In this document: one piece after another, positions 42,360-52,300 of the stretch
How positions within the stretch are numbered: position 1 is the stretch's first letter
Layout of the letters: every line of letters starts with the position of its first letter
NCBI RefSeq assembly: GCF_017948675.1
Contig: NZ_JAGFBU010000001.1
Span: 1,054,001 to 1,118,000 of the forward strand
Direction of reading: 5' to 3'
From: Flavobacterium flabelliforme
GTDB taxonomy: Bacteria > Bacteroidota > Bacteroidia > Flavobacteriales > Flavobacteriaceae
Length of the DNA: 64,000 bases
Notes under the pieces: generated by a model
Databases searched by the model: none
What the model saw: the letters and a program-made list of their open reading frames with translations, nothing else
What the model was told of the DNA's origin: nothing
Program-made: the position numbers and the translations under genes

Positions 42360-43165
42360 TAAAAAAGTCAATCAAAATATTGGCTCTACTGTTCTTTAGC
42401 TGCTTGTCAGCTCAGGATAAACCTGTGGAAACCGTATATTTCGAATTTGACAAATTCAATCTTTATGAAGATCAAGTAAAAGGGATTTTAAATTTTTTGA
42501 AAAACACCGACACTACGAAAGTAGAATCGATTCAGATTTATGGCTATTGCGATGATCGAGGTGCCAATGATTACAATTACGAACTTTCTAGAAAAAGAGT
42601 CAACACCGTTCAAAACATCCTAACTGAAGCAGGATTTAATAAAAATAAAATCATGATTTTTGAAGGTAAAGGGCGCGTTATTTTAAAAAAAGAAGAAGAA
42701 TCTAACCTCTCCGAAAGCCGTTCCAAAAACAGAAGAGTCGATTTATTTCTTGTTAAGAAAAATAGTTTTGGAAAAGGGATTTACAATTCCTTTCAAGAGA
42801 ACCATAAAACAGGAGATCGTATTTATCTTGAAAAAATTTTATTTAGAATGGGAAGTAGTAAATTAACGGAACAGTCTAAAAAAGAATTGGACAAAATTGT
42901 AACTTTATTACAACAACAAAAGACAATGGAATTTAAAATTATTGGTCACGTCTGTTGTACTCCATCTTATTTCAATGATGCTATTGATAAAGAAACATTG
43001 CAACGCAAACTTTCATTAAATCGCGCCAAAAATGTTTATAAATACTTATTAGACAAAGGTATTAATAGCTTAAGAATGCGTTATGCAGGATATGGCAATA
43101 AATTTCCTTTAGGCCAAGGAGAAGAATTGGACCGCCGTGTTGAATTTTTAATATTAAAAATTTAG
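42356..43165 (+). CDS. Exported protein with two OmpA-like peptidoglycan-binding domains
   Basis: A 269-residue protein with a signal peptide (IKILALLFFSCLSAQ). The first OmpA-like domain spans about 25-133 (VYFEFDKFNLYED ... IQIYGYCDDRGANDYNYELSRKR ... SKNRRVDLFLV). A second spans about 155-269 (LFRMGSSKLTEQSKKEL ... LSLNRAKNVYKYL ... GEELDRRVEFLIL). There is no barrel domain. It probably binds peptidoglycan in the periplasm. It overlaps the S41 protease gene by four bases (ATGA) and ends on the base next to the stop of the convergent gene. Confidence 0.88.
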   Translation: MIKKSIKILALLFFSCLSAQDKPVETVYFEFDKFNLYEDQVKGILNFLKNTDTTKVESIQIYGYCDDRGANDYNYELSRKRVNTVQNILTEAGFNKNKIMIFEGKGRVILKKEEESNLSESRSKNRRVDLFLVKKNSFGKGIYNSFQENHKTGDRIYLEKILFRMGSSKLTEQSKKELDKIVTLLQQQKTMEFKIIGHVCCTPSYFNDAIDKETLQRKLSLNRAKNVYKYLLDKGINSLRMRYAGYGNKFPLGQGEELDRRVEFLILKI

Positions 43166-43612
43166 TTAGCCTTTGATCATTTCAATATGCGGAATATCAT
43201 CTTCTAAATACATTTCGCTGGTTTGTACAAAGCCGTGACTTTCATAAAACCTTTTAAGATACAGTTGTGCTCCTATAGTTATTTTTTGTTCGTTAAAATG
43301 ATCTTGAATTCCATTGATAGCGTTGCGCATTAACTCATGTCCCCATTTTCTATCTCTGTACTTTATTGCAACGGTTACTCGCCCAATAGAAGCATTATCA
43401 AAACTAATACCTGGTTTAAAAAGTCTGGCATGTGCAACAATATTATCATCATATTTACCTATTAAATGTAAAGCCACTTTATCTTTACCGTCAAGATCTA
43501 AGTAAACACAATTTTGTTCAACAACGAATATCTCGCTTCTTAATTGTAATAAATCGTACAGTTCATGAACAGAAAGCGCATCAAATGTTTTTATTGTCCA
43601 CTGTATTTCCAT
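43166..43612 (-). CDS. GNAT acetyltransferase, ElaA type
   Basis: A 148-residue protein that matches ElaA: LYDLLQLRSEIFVVEQNCVYLDLDGKD at the start, then GRVTVAIKYRDRKWGHELMRNAI as the acetyl-CoA loop, and IGAQLYLKRFYESHGF. The substrate is unknown. Its stop directly abuts the stop of the OmpA-like gene on the opposite strand, with no spacer, so any terminator would have to lie within a coding region. Confidence 0.9.
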   Translation of the reverse strand: MEIQWTIKTFDALSVHELYDLLQLRSEIFVVEQNCVYLDLDGKDKVALHLIGKYDDNIVAHARLFKPGISFDNASIGRVTVAIKYRDRKWGHELMRNAINGIQDHFNEQKITIGAQLYLKRFYESHGFVQTSEMYLEDDIPHIEMIKG

Positions 43613-43654
43613 AGGTTTATTTAATTTTAAATTACAAATAAAAGCAATTACTAA

Positions 43655-44632
43655 CTATCTTTTGATGATTACAACTGATTTTATAATCGCTTCTAGTTCA
43701 TGCATTAAGTCCCTTTTGTCTTTTGATGGGGCATAGCAAAATCCTTCTAAAACTAATATCCGGTTGTAGTCGGGATCTACAATGGCGTAATTGATAAAAG
43801 GGCCAGACATAAAATCATTATTTAATTGCCAAGTTCCTTTAGTTTCGTAGGTTTCTTTACCGTCGTGATTACTCTTAAAAAGATAAGGCGCATACGCTTC
43901 TTCAGTCAGCATATTGGTATTGGGCTCTTTTCCACTAATGTATAATTTACCAATAGAATCGCGCATTTTTACAATACAACTTACAAAATCACCATGCTTT
44001 TTTATGGTACTAAGTGGGACTTGGTATAGTAAAACACTATTGTTACCACCTATAATTTCTTTTTTGAGCCACATAAAATTACTTTTTTGTAGTACATAAG
44101 CATAACCTGAAGGAATTTTTATATCAATATGAAATTTATTAGCAATCACTTTAGGATCAATTAAGGAAAGGCTATTGATTCTTTGATTCTCTTCTATTTC
44201 CGCTTGTTTAATGATTTGAATCATTTGAGGCGCATGCTTTTCTATGCAATCAATAATATCAGTACTTGTTTTTCCAGAAATATGAAATACGTTTTGCGGA
44301 GCGGCATATTGATTTTTACGAATTTCAAACTTATTTTGTATATCTTTTTTCACAACGATAATCGCGCGCGTATCAGTCATAAATCCTTCTAAAAGTTTTG
44401 TGGGATATTGATTGATATTAAACAAAGGCTCTTCTTGAGGCAAGCCAATTACAGGTGCGGCAAACTTATTTCGAATGCTATCGCCCACATCGCCATTCCA
44501 TAATTGATCATCAATAATTACGGAGATAGTATTTATTTTCCCATTGGTTTTACGAGGTAAACCATCATTCTCTTTTTTACAAGAAAATAACAAAAGAGAA
44601 ATACAGATAATTAGAAAATGGGACTTATTCAT
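43655..44632 (-). CDS. DUF4837 lipoprotein
   Basis: A 325-residue lipoprotein with lipobox LLFSC (C18). It resembles DUF4837, found in Bacteroidota: TISVIIDDQLWNGDVGDSIRNKF near the N-terminus, KTSTDIIDCIEKHAPQMI, then TYETKGTWQLNNDFMSGPFINY and VLEGFCYAPSKDKR. The role is unknown. It lies 48 bases after the LysM transglycosylase gene and is probably in the same transcript, which would connect it to the cell envelope. Confidence 0.87.
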   Translation of the reverse strand: MNKSHFLIICISLLLFSCKKENDGLPRKTNGKINTISVIIDDQLWNGDVGDSIRNKFAAPVIGLPQEEPLFNINQYPTKLLEGFMTDTRAIIVVKKDIQNKFEIRKNQYAAPQNVFHISGKTSTDIIDCIEKHAPQMIQIIKQAEIEENQRINSLSLIDPKVIANKFHIDIKIPSGYAYVLQKSNFMWLKKEIIGGNNSVLLYQVPLSTIKKHGDFVSCIVKMRDSIGKLYISGKEPNTNMLTEEAYAPYLFKSNHDGKETYETKGTWQLNNDFMSGPFINYAIVDPDYNRILVLEGFCYAPSKDKRDLMHELEAIIKSVVIIKR

Positions 44633-44680
44633 TACTACTTTATTAAGAAATAAAACCCAAATTTATAGAAGTTTATTGTA

Positions 44681-46696
44681 TTATCCGTTTATTTTTAGCT
44701 TCATTCCAGGTTTAATATCTTCATTGCTAATATCATTCCATTTTTTTAAATCAGCGATAGTTGTTCCAGGATACTTTCTTGCGATACTAAAAAGGGAGTC
44801 TCCTTTTTTAACGTAATAATCCGTTGTGGCTTGTTTTGTAGTTTTGTTTTTAAAAGAATCAACAGTTGCTTTGTCTGTAACAATTACCACCTCATCTTTG
44901 GCAACAATTAATGTTTTTCCAATAGTAAGCGTGTTATCTGCAAGTTTGTTCCAGTGTTTCAATTCCGTTAATGAAGCTCCAAATTTAGTAGCAATTGTAC
45001 CTAAATTATCTCCTTTTTGAACGATGTATTCGATATCCTTACGTTCTTGCTTAGCCACTACTTCTTCATTAGTTTCCATTTCCTTTGGAGAGACTTGTAA
45101 AGCAACGCCATACTGCAAATTATTATTTATTAGTCCGTTCCATTCCTGAAGTTGGGCTACTGTTACGTTATACTTTTGGGCTATAGCACCTAAATTATCT
45201 CCTTTTTGAACGATATATTGTGAAACTGCATCTGTGGGACTCGCATCACTATTTTTATTTGACTTAGCAGCTAAAGCTTGATTTTTTGAAGTAGTAATTT
45301 CAGAAATAATATCATTTTTAACTTCTTTCTTAACGGCTTGCACTTCATTCTGGTTGGTTATTATCTTTAAACTTCTTCCATAAGCAACTGCATTTCCTTT
45401 TAGATTATTCCATTTTTTTAATTGAGCAATAGAAACATCATACTTATTGGCTACAGCACCAAGGTTGTCTCCTCGTTTTACCTTGTAATAAGTGGTTTTT
45501 GATAGTTTAGAAGTCTTAAAGTTAGAATTATTACTATTGTTACTAGCTAGCGCTTTTATGGCTTGATATGGCTTTTCTCTTTGGTCTAGTTGATACTCCG
45601 TGTAAGCGTAGACTTTATCTTCATTAGAAGCAAAAATAGCTACTTTATCTTGAGGAAGTCTCAAATAGTGATTTTCATCATTATAAAAAGGGACAATGTT
45701 AAGTTTATACGATGGATTTAAAAGTTGCAATTGTGCGATTGGAACGTCTAACAAATCCCCTAATTGTTTAAAGGTGATTTGTTGTTTAATTCTAATGGTA
45801 TCGGTAGCAAAATGTTTAACAGCTGCTCTTTGTGGTACAATACCATGTTCTTTGTGGTATTCATAAAGATACATTGTAGCAAGGAAAGCGGGAACATAGC
45901 CTTGCGTTTCTTTGGGTAAATTTTTTCTAATGTTCCAGTAATTTTTTTGTCCACCAGAACGTCGAATCGCTTTGGCAACATTTCCAGGTCCTGAATTATA
46001 GGAGGCTAAAACCAAATCCCAATCGCCAAACATTTTGTACATATTTGTCATGTATTGTGTGGCGGCTGCACTAGATTTTAAAGGATCGCTGCGTTCATCG
46101 ATATAAGAATCGATTTTTAAACCGTACTGCTTTCCAGTATGATACATAAATTGCCATAATCCGGTGGCGCCCATTTTAGAAATTGCTCTTGGATTTAATG
46201 CAGATTCTACAACAGCTAAGTATTTTATCTCAAGTGGAACATTTTGTTTGGCCAAAGCTTCTTCAAAAATTGGAAAATAATATTCTGAAAAACCCATTAA
46301 TCGCTCAAAAGATTTTTTCCTATTTTTCAAAAACGATTTGATAATATTTTCTAAACCTTGATTGTACTCAATATTGAAAGGAGATTTGGCATCCATTGCC
46401 GCTAATCTTTCCTTTAAAAGATCCTTTGGCAATTCGTAATCCACATCGGCGTCTATATTAATAGTCTCAATGTCATCTGATATTGTTTTATAAAGGTCTA
46501 AACTTGTCAGTTCCTGCATCCATAAGCTATCTACTCGGGCAGCTAATTCATTTTTAACAAATGTTTTCTTTATAGAATCAAGATAGGATAATTTAGGTTC
46601 AAATTTATCAATTACGCTGTTTTCATAACTCTGCTGTGAAAATATCTGTACTGAAAATAATAGAAAAAAAGATAAGGTGGTATTTTTTATAGTCAT
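44681..46696 (-). CDS. Lytic transglycosylase with four LysM domains (MltD-like)
   Basis: A 671-residue exported protein. After a signal peptide (TTLSFFLLFSVQIFSQ) comes a GH23-type domain with the catalytic glutamate in YLAVVESALNPRAISKMGATGLWQF (about 165-190) and NSGPGNVAKAIRRSGG. The C-terminal part has four LysM modules beginning YYKVKRGDNL, YIVQKGDNL, YIVQKGDNL and YYVKKGDSL. It cleaves peptidoglycan strands. Linkers between LysM units are Asn/Lys-rich. It is followed by the DUF4837 gene and preceded by pgk with its own terminator. Confidence 0.94.
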   Translation of the reverse strand: MTIKNTTLSFFLLFSVQIFSQQSYENSVIDKFEPKLSYLDSIKKTFVKNELAARVDSLWMQELTSLDLYKTISDDIETINIDADVDYELPKDLLKERLAAMDAKSPFNIEYNQGLENIIKSFLKNRKKSFERLMGFSEYYFPIFEEALAKQNVPLEIKYLAVVESALNPRAISKMGATGLWQFMYHTGKQYGLKIDSYIDERSDPLKSSAAATQYMTNMYKMFGDWDLVLASYNSGPGNVAKAIRRSGGQKNYWNIRKNLPKETQGYVPAFLATMYLYEYHKEHGIVPQRAAVKHFATDTIRIKQQITFKQLGDLLDVPIAQLQLLNPSYKLNIVPFYNDENHYLRLPQDKVAIFASNEDKVYAYTEYQLDQREKPYQAIKALASNNSNNSNFKTSKLSKTTYYKVKRGDNLGAVANKYDVSIAQLKKWNNLKGNAVAYGRSLKIITNQNEVQAVKKEVKNDIISEITTSKNQALAAKSNKNSDASPTDAVSQYIVQKGDNLGAIAQKYNVTVAQLQEWNGLINNNLQYGVALQVSPKEMETNEEVVAKQERKDIEYIVQKGDNLGTIATKFGASLTELKHWNKLADNTLTIGKTLIVAKDEVVIVTDKATVDSFKNKTTKQATTDYYVKKGDSLFSIARKYPGTTIADLKKWNDISNEDIKPGMKLKING

Positions 46697-46882
46697 AACG
46701 TTGTGATCAAATAGCTATATTTCAAATGATTAGAAAAAGCATAATTTACAAACATAATAGCTAAAATCTAAAATCCCGCGCAAAAAATGTTAAAAATGCA
46801 ATATTTAGCTTAATTGTGCGTATTTTTTGACTAATTCTGCATGAAAATAGTTTATAGGATACTATTCGTAATTTTATCAAAC

Positions 46883-46918
46883 AAAAAAACCTTAACAATA
46901 CAGTATCGTTAAGGTTTT
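46883..46918 (-). terminator. Terminator after pgk
   Basis: AAAACCTTAAC pairs with GTTAAGGTTTT with extra inner pairing (ATAC/GTAT). On the minus strand a seven-T run follows. It lies in the 298-base gap 46697-46994, which otherwise holds no gene I can support. Confidence 0.85.
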
Positions 46919-46994
46919 AAGAATTGTTTAACAGTTTTTTAAGACTATATTATGGTGCTTTATAATACTAAAAAGAATTTATATTGTTTATTAA

Positions 46995-48182
46995 TTAGTC
47001 AAGGATTGCAGCAATACCAGGCAATACTCTGCCTTCAAGCATTTCTAACATCGCTCCTCCACCTGTAGAAACATAACTCACTTTATTTTCTAAACCAAAT
47101 TGTTTTACGGCTGCTACAGAATCCCCTCCGCCAACTAGAGAAAAAGCTCCTTTTGCAGTTGCTTCAGCAATAAAATTACCTAAGGCAATCGTTCCATTTG
47201 CAAAATTTTCAAGTTCAAACACGCCTAACGGACCGTTCCATAAAATAGTTTTAGAGGCTAGTATTACTTCTTTAATTTTTTCTAATGATTTTGGCCCAGC
47301 GTCTAATCCTTGCCATCCGTCCGGAATTTTATCAACAGCTACAATTTGTGTTGCTGCATCATTAGAAAAAGCATCCGCAGCCACAACATCAACTGGAAGA
47401 TGAATTTGAACCCCTTTTTCCTTGGCTAGTTTTAAGATCTCTAGTGCCAACTCCATTTTGTCATCTTCGCAAATTGAATTGCCAATTTTACCTCCTAGTG
47501 CTTTTACAAAAGTAAAAGTCATTCCCCCACCAATAATCATGTGATCCACCTTATCCAAAATATTTTCGATAACGGTAATTTTAGACGAAACTTTAGATCC
47601 TCCTAAAACTGCTGTAACTGGTTTTTCGCTATTTTTTAAAACTTTATTCAAGCTTTCAATTTCTTTGGCTAACAGCAAACCAAAACATTTATCTTTTGGA
47701 AAAAACTGAGCAATTATAGTCGTTGAAGCGTGTGCTCTATGAGCAGTTCCAAAGGCATCATTTACATAAATATCACCCAGACTAGCCAGCTCTTTTGCAA
47801 AAGCAGCATCTCCAGCTTCTTCTTCACTATGGAAACGTAGGTTTTCTAACAATAGTACTTCACCAGGTTTCAAATTGGCTGCAGCAGTATTAGCTTCTGT
47901 TCCCACACAGTTGGATACAAACTGAACCGGCACTCCTAAAATTTCAGAAGTTTTTGCCAAAATATGTTGCAAAGAATATTTCTCTTCAATTCCTTTAGGT
48001 CTCCCCAAATGAGACATCAAAATAACACTTCCACCTTGGGCAAGAATAGCATCAATGGTTGGTTTTGCAGCTTCAATACGCGTGGCATCAGTCACTTTGA
48101 AATTTTCATCCAAAGGGACATTAAAATCAACACGAATTATTGCTTTTTTATTTTTGAAATCAAAATCATTTAAAGTTCTCAT
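46995..48182 (-). CDS. pgk: Phosphoglycerate kinase
   Basis: A 395-residue glycolytic enzyme that makes ATP from 1,3-bisphosphoglycerate. Typical sequences are [47 protein letters not shown], and the C-terminal nucleotide-binding GGGDSVAAV followed by [13 protein letters not shown]. Its length is normal. It appears monocistronic, with a candidate promoter upstream and a terminator downstream. Confidence 0.98.
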   Translation of the reverse strand: MRTLNDFDFKNKKAIIRVDFNVPLDENFKVTDATRIEAAKPTIDAILAQGGSVILMSHLGRPKGIEEKYSLQHILAKTSEILGVPVQFVSNCVGTEANTAAANLKPGEVLLLENLRFHSEEEAGDAAFAKELASLGDIYVNDAFGTAHRAHASTTIIAQFFPKDKCFGLLLAKEIESLNKVLKNSEKPVTAVLGGSKVSSKITVIENILDKVDHMIIGGGMTFTFVKALGGKIGNSICEDDKMELALEILKLAKEKGVQIHLPVDVVAADAFSNDAATQIVAVDKIPDGWQGLDAGPKSLEKIKEVILASKTILWNGPLGVFELENFANGTIALGNFIAEATAKGAFSLVGGGDSVAAVKQFGLENKVSYVSTGGGAMLEMLEGRVLPGIAAILD

Positions 48183-48218
48183 TGTTTATTTTTTAGTTTA
48201 TTTTCATTGATAGCTCAA

Positions 48219-48226
48219 CAAATATA
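48219..48226 (-). promoter_or_regulatory. Candidate pgk promoter (-7 element)
   Basis: TATATTTG on the minus strand matches TAnnTTTG and lies 37 bases before the pgk start, in the 153-base gap after sprF. No clear -33 TTG. Confidence 0.4.
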
Positions 48227-48335
48227 AAATTTTTAAAAGAGTTTGTTTTTGAAAATTGATGAATTACACCTTATAATTGAAAATTGAATGCTTAATTATT
48301 TTAAAAATTTATTAAAAAATTAAAAAAGGAATTCA

Positions 48336-49310
48336 TTAATCATGGACTGGACTTTGCGTACAAGGACAATTACTAACTCCTTGTAAGAAATCAAATCCTA
48401 GGGTTACCACGTGAGTTCCTGAATTATAAGCCGCTAGTTGATTTAATGTCAGTTGGTAGGAATATCCAAAATAAAAACTTGACTTTTTAAGACCCAACAT
48501 GGGACCAACATTTAAAGGTTTAGCTACTTGATCGTTTAAGAAACGATATGAAATTCCAGCCCAATAATAATCATCGTATCGATTGTACTTACGGTACTTG
48601 ACATTTAAATCGGTACTAGAACGCTTATCACTTGCAAAATACTGAATGTAGGTTGAAGGTTCAATCTCGGCTCTTCCATCACCTGGAACTTTAAAAACAT
48701 ATCCAGAATAGATCTGATAGTTTAAAAGTAAAGTTGGCTCTACTCCAACAAAACGATCTGCATTTTTGCTTAAAACATTACTAGCATTAACACTGATGTA
48801 ATACCCTTTATTACGGTACAAAAGTCCCACATCAAAGTTATTGTTGGCTACATATCTGTTATTGGTTATCGCAGCATCTGGAATTGGACGTTCATAAGTG
48901 GTATTGAACTTATCAATATCAATTTTAAATGTGTTGATGTTATACGAAAGACCAAAAGACAAATATTGCTTGGAATAATAATCTAATATCAAGTGGTGGG
49001 CAAAGGAAACCTTTGCTCCGGTTTGTCTGGTATATCCGTTGCTGTCATTGTATAAAGAGACACCAACACCCGATTGATCAGCAATTCTAAAGTCAGCATA
49101 AACTGATTGATTATCGGGAGCATCTTTTATCCCAACCCATTGCGTCAATCCATTTGCTCTAATTCTAAAATTATCACCTATACCCGCAAAAGTAGGAGAA
49201 ACGACAAAGTTATTATCAGCCAAATACTGAGTAAAAACCGGTAAATTTAACTCTTGACCGTAGCTGTAGGTTACAGTCAAGAGTAGTAATGAGGCAATTA
49301 TTTTTTTCAT
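48336..49310 (-). CDS. sprF: PorP/SprF family type IX secretion outer-membrane protein
   Basis: A 324-residue predicted outer-membrane beta barrel with signal peptide (MKKIIASLLLLTVTYSYGQ). The beginning QELNLPVFTQYLADNNFVVSPTFAGIG is typical of the PorP/SprF family, as is the end with AYNSGTHVVTLGFDF. SprF-type proteins help T9SS bring type B adhesins such as SprB to the surface. The frame extends to TTG 49325, but ATG 49310 gives a clean signal peptide. It lies 47 bases after the SprB-like gene, the same arrangement as in F. johnsoniae. Confidence 0.92.
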   Translation of the reverse strand: MKKIIASLLLLTVTYSYGQELNLPVFTQYLADNNFVVSPTFAGIGDNFRIRANGLTQWVGIKDAPDNQSVYADFRIADQSGVGVSLYNDSNGYTRQTGAKVSFAHHLILDYYSKQYLSFGLSYNINTFKIDIDKFNTTYERPIPDAAITNNRYVANNNFDVGLLYRNKGYYISVNASNVLSKNADRFVGVEPTLLLNYQIYSGYVFKVPGDGRAEIEPSTYIQYFASDKRSSTDLNVKYRKYNRYDDYYWAGISYRFLNDQVAKPLNVGPMLGLKKSSFYFGYSYQLTLNQLAAYNSGTHVVTLGFDFLQGVSNCPCTQSPVHD

Positions 49311-49357
49311 TCTATTTTTTTTCAATTAAGAGAATACAATCATCAGTTTTGGTAAAT

Positions 49358-52300
49358 CTATCTGTACAACGTAAAGTGACCCACAAATTCTCTATCGTCT
49401 TTTTTATCATTCAATTTTAGAATGTACCAGTAATCTCCTGATGGAAGCTCTTCTCCGTTGTATTTTCCATCCCATTCTTGTCCTACACGATATGTTCCTA
49501 TTTTACGACCGTATCTGTCAAAGATAGAGAAAACTAAGTCTTTATAGTTTACAGTACATCCAGGAGCCCAAGTATCATTTATATTATCTCCGTTTGGAGT
49601 AAAATTATTTGGAATACAAACGTCGATGTACGTAAAGTATCTAGTAGCCGTTGCAGTACAACCATTTGCATCTGTAACGGTAACGGTATAATCTCCTGAT
49701 TTGTAAATTATAAAACTAGAAGTACTACCGTAGTTCTCGCCGTTGAAAGTATAAGTGTAGTTTCCTCCACCGCCTGTTGCAACAGCAACGATCTCATTTA
49801 GGCCACCATCATTTAACACTAATGTCAACGGATTTACTTGAATCACTTCAAAATTTACGGTTGGTTGTTCGCAACCATTTAAATTTCTTGCTATTACGGT
49901 ATGGAAACCAGGAGCCACATTAGTAAATATACTAGAGCTTTGGAAAGTTCCGCCGTCTATAGCGTAATCTACTTCAGAAGGATCCGTGATACTATCATCA
50001 ATAGTTATTGTAACAGTATTAGCAGCAGCATTGTTTACACAATCGTATTGTACAACTGCTTTTGGATTCATCGTTACTGATTCTTTTAACGGCGCTGTTA
50101 CAACTGTAGTACAACCATTAGCGTCACGAATGTACACCGTATGATCTCCACCAGCTAATCCGTTAAAGTCAAAGAACGTTTGCGTAAGTGATCCTGTGGT
50201 ATAGGTTCCGTTTCTATCATCTAAACTCACACTGTAAGGAAGCGTTCCTCCTTCTATGTCAATACTAAATGCACCATCTTTATCACCAGCACAGAACTCT
50301 TCATTGATTGATCCAGGTACTATGTCGCTTAGTAATTCTAAAGGTTCTTTAATTTCAAAATCATAAACTTCAAAACAACCATTAGCATCTTGAATTACTA
50401 CTTGATAAACATCTGGAACCAAATTTTCAAACACACCTGTATCAAAGAATTGATCCATACGCGGAGAAATAGCATACTTGATTTCACCAGTTCCTCCAGA
50501 AGCAATTATTTCTATTCTTCCGTTTTTAGCTCCATTACAAGTGATGTTACTCACTTTAGGAGTATAAGATAATGAAGTTGATGGCTCTTTAATTTCAACA
50601 ATTTGTGATGTTGAACTACAATCTCCGCTCACTACAATTACTTGATAGAAACCAGCAAGCAAGTTGTCAAAACGACCTGGAGTAGTTTGCACAGCGGTTG
50701 GAATAGCATTTCCTGCTCCATCTAAAAGTGTATACACATAGTTTCCTAATCCTCCGCTAGCATTTGCAACTATTACTCCTGTTGCACTTCCTTTACAACT
50801 TACCATTGCGTTAAGAACATCTAGATTTGGCAATAAAGGTTCTAAATTATCAATTTTAATATCATTAGAAGCAAAACTAATACAACCGTTAGCATCTTTA
50901 ACATAATAGTTATAAGTGCCTACTATTACTGGGAAAGTAATAGAAGATCCTGTCATATTAATACTCGTTGCAAAATTTGGATCTGCACTATAAGTATAAG
51001 GTGCTTTTCCGCCTACTACACTCAAAGTAAGAGTCGCATCTGTTTTACAAGTAATTCCTGTAGCTTTTACTAAACTTGCAACTACTTTAGTAGGCTCGCT
51101 TATTACAATAGGAGTTGTAGAAACAGAAGAACAATTCCAAGTATCCGACACTTGAACTTGATAACTACCTACGCCTAAATTGGTGAAAATATTATCCAAT
51201 TGTGGACCGTTGCTCGTAATAGTTCCATCAGTTAATGTGGTAATCAAAGTATATAAATAACTTCCAGATCCACCTGTTGGTGTACTTACGGTAATCGTTG
51301 CAGTAGTATCGCCAAAACAACTTAATAGTGTTGCACTTGCCGCAGCTGTAAAAGTAATTGGTGTAGGATTTGCTAATTGAACAATTATAGTATCTACACA
51401 ACCTTTACTATCTTTTACATTAATGGTATAAGTTCCTGCTGTTAAATTTAAGAAGTCACTTACTGCACTATAGCTTACGTTGAGTGCAGGATTTGTAGCG
51501 ATTAATTCGAATTCATAATCACCCGGCCATCCACCTGTAGCAGTAACAGAAATTGTTCCATCATTGTTACCTGCAATACAAGTAATTTCAGTATGCGTTT
51601 CTGCAATAGTCAATTTTGCATTTGGTTGACTAATGGTAAAATTAGTACTTGCCGTACAGAAAGGAGTATTTACTAATGTGGCATCAATTGAATAGGTACC
51701 CGCTTTTAGAGATGGTATAGTTACTGTTACTCCTGTTGATCTTGTCAAAGAAACAACTGTATTTCCTGCAGCATCCTTAACAATATAATCAAAGATACCT
51801 GCTTGATCTAAATCAGTAGCATTAATTACTCTATCAATAAAAGTAACTTGTGCACTTCCGTTAGCATCACCAAAACAAATTGCGTCTACTACTGAATCTA
51901 GTTTTAACTCAAAAGTATTTGGAGTATTCACATAATGATCCGTTCTAATTGTACAACCTGTTAATGGATTAGTAGCCGTAATAATATAATTTCCTATTGG
52001 TAAACCTGTGAAAATTCCAGTCGTATTGGTTTGCAAGATTACATTAGCATCTGTTTTTAAAACATAATCAATACCAGCAATTGCATTCCCTAAAGCATCA
52101 ACTGCAGTAACAGTAATACTCTCTGGATTATTACATGTAATTGCCGTTGTTACTACTACATTAATTTGCTCTAATTTTGTGTAGGCAGGTATAGAAATAG
52201 CTACTGTGGTGCTTCCTACACAGTTTTTGTCATCATAAACATCTACAGTATAACTTCCACCTGCATAGTCTACTTCGATATAACTGTTACTAGGACCACG

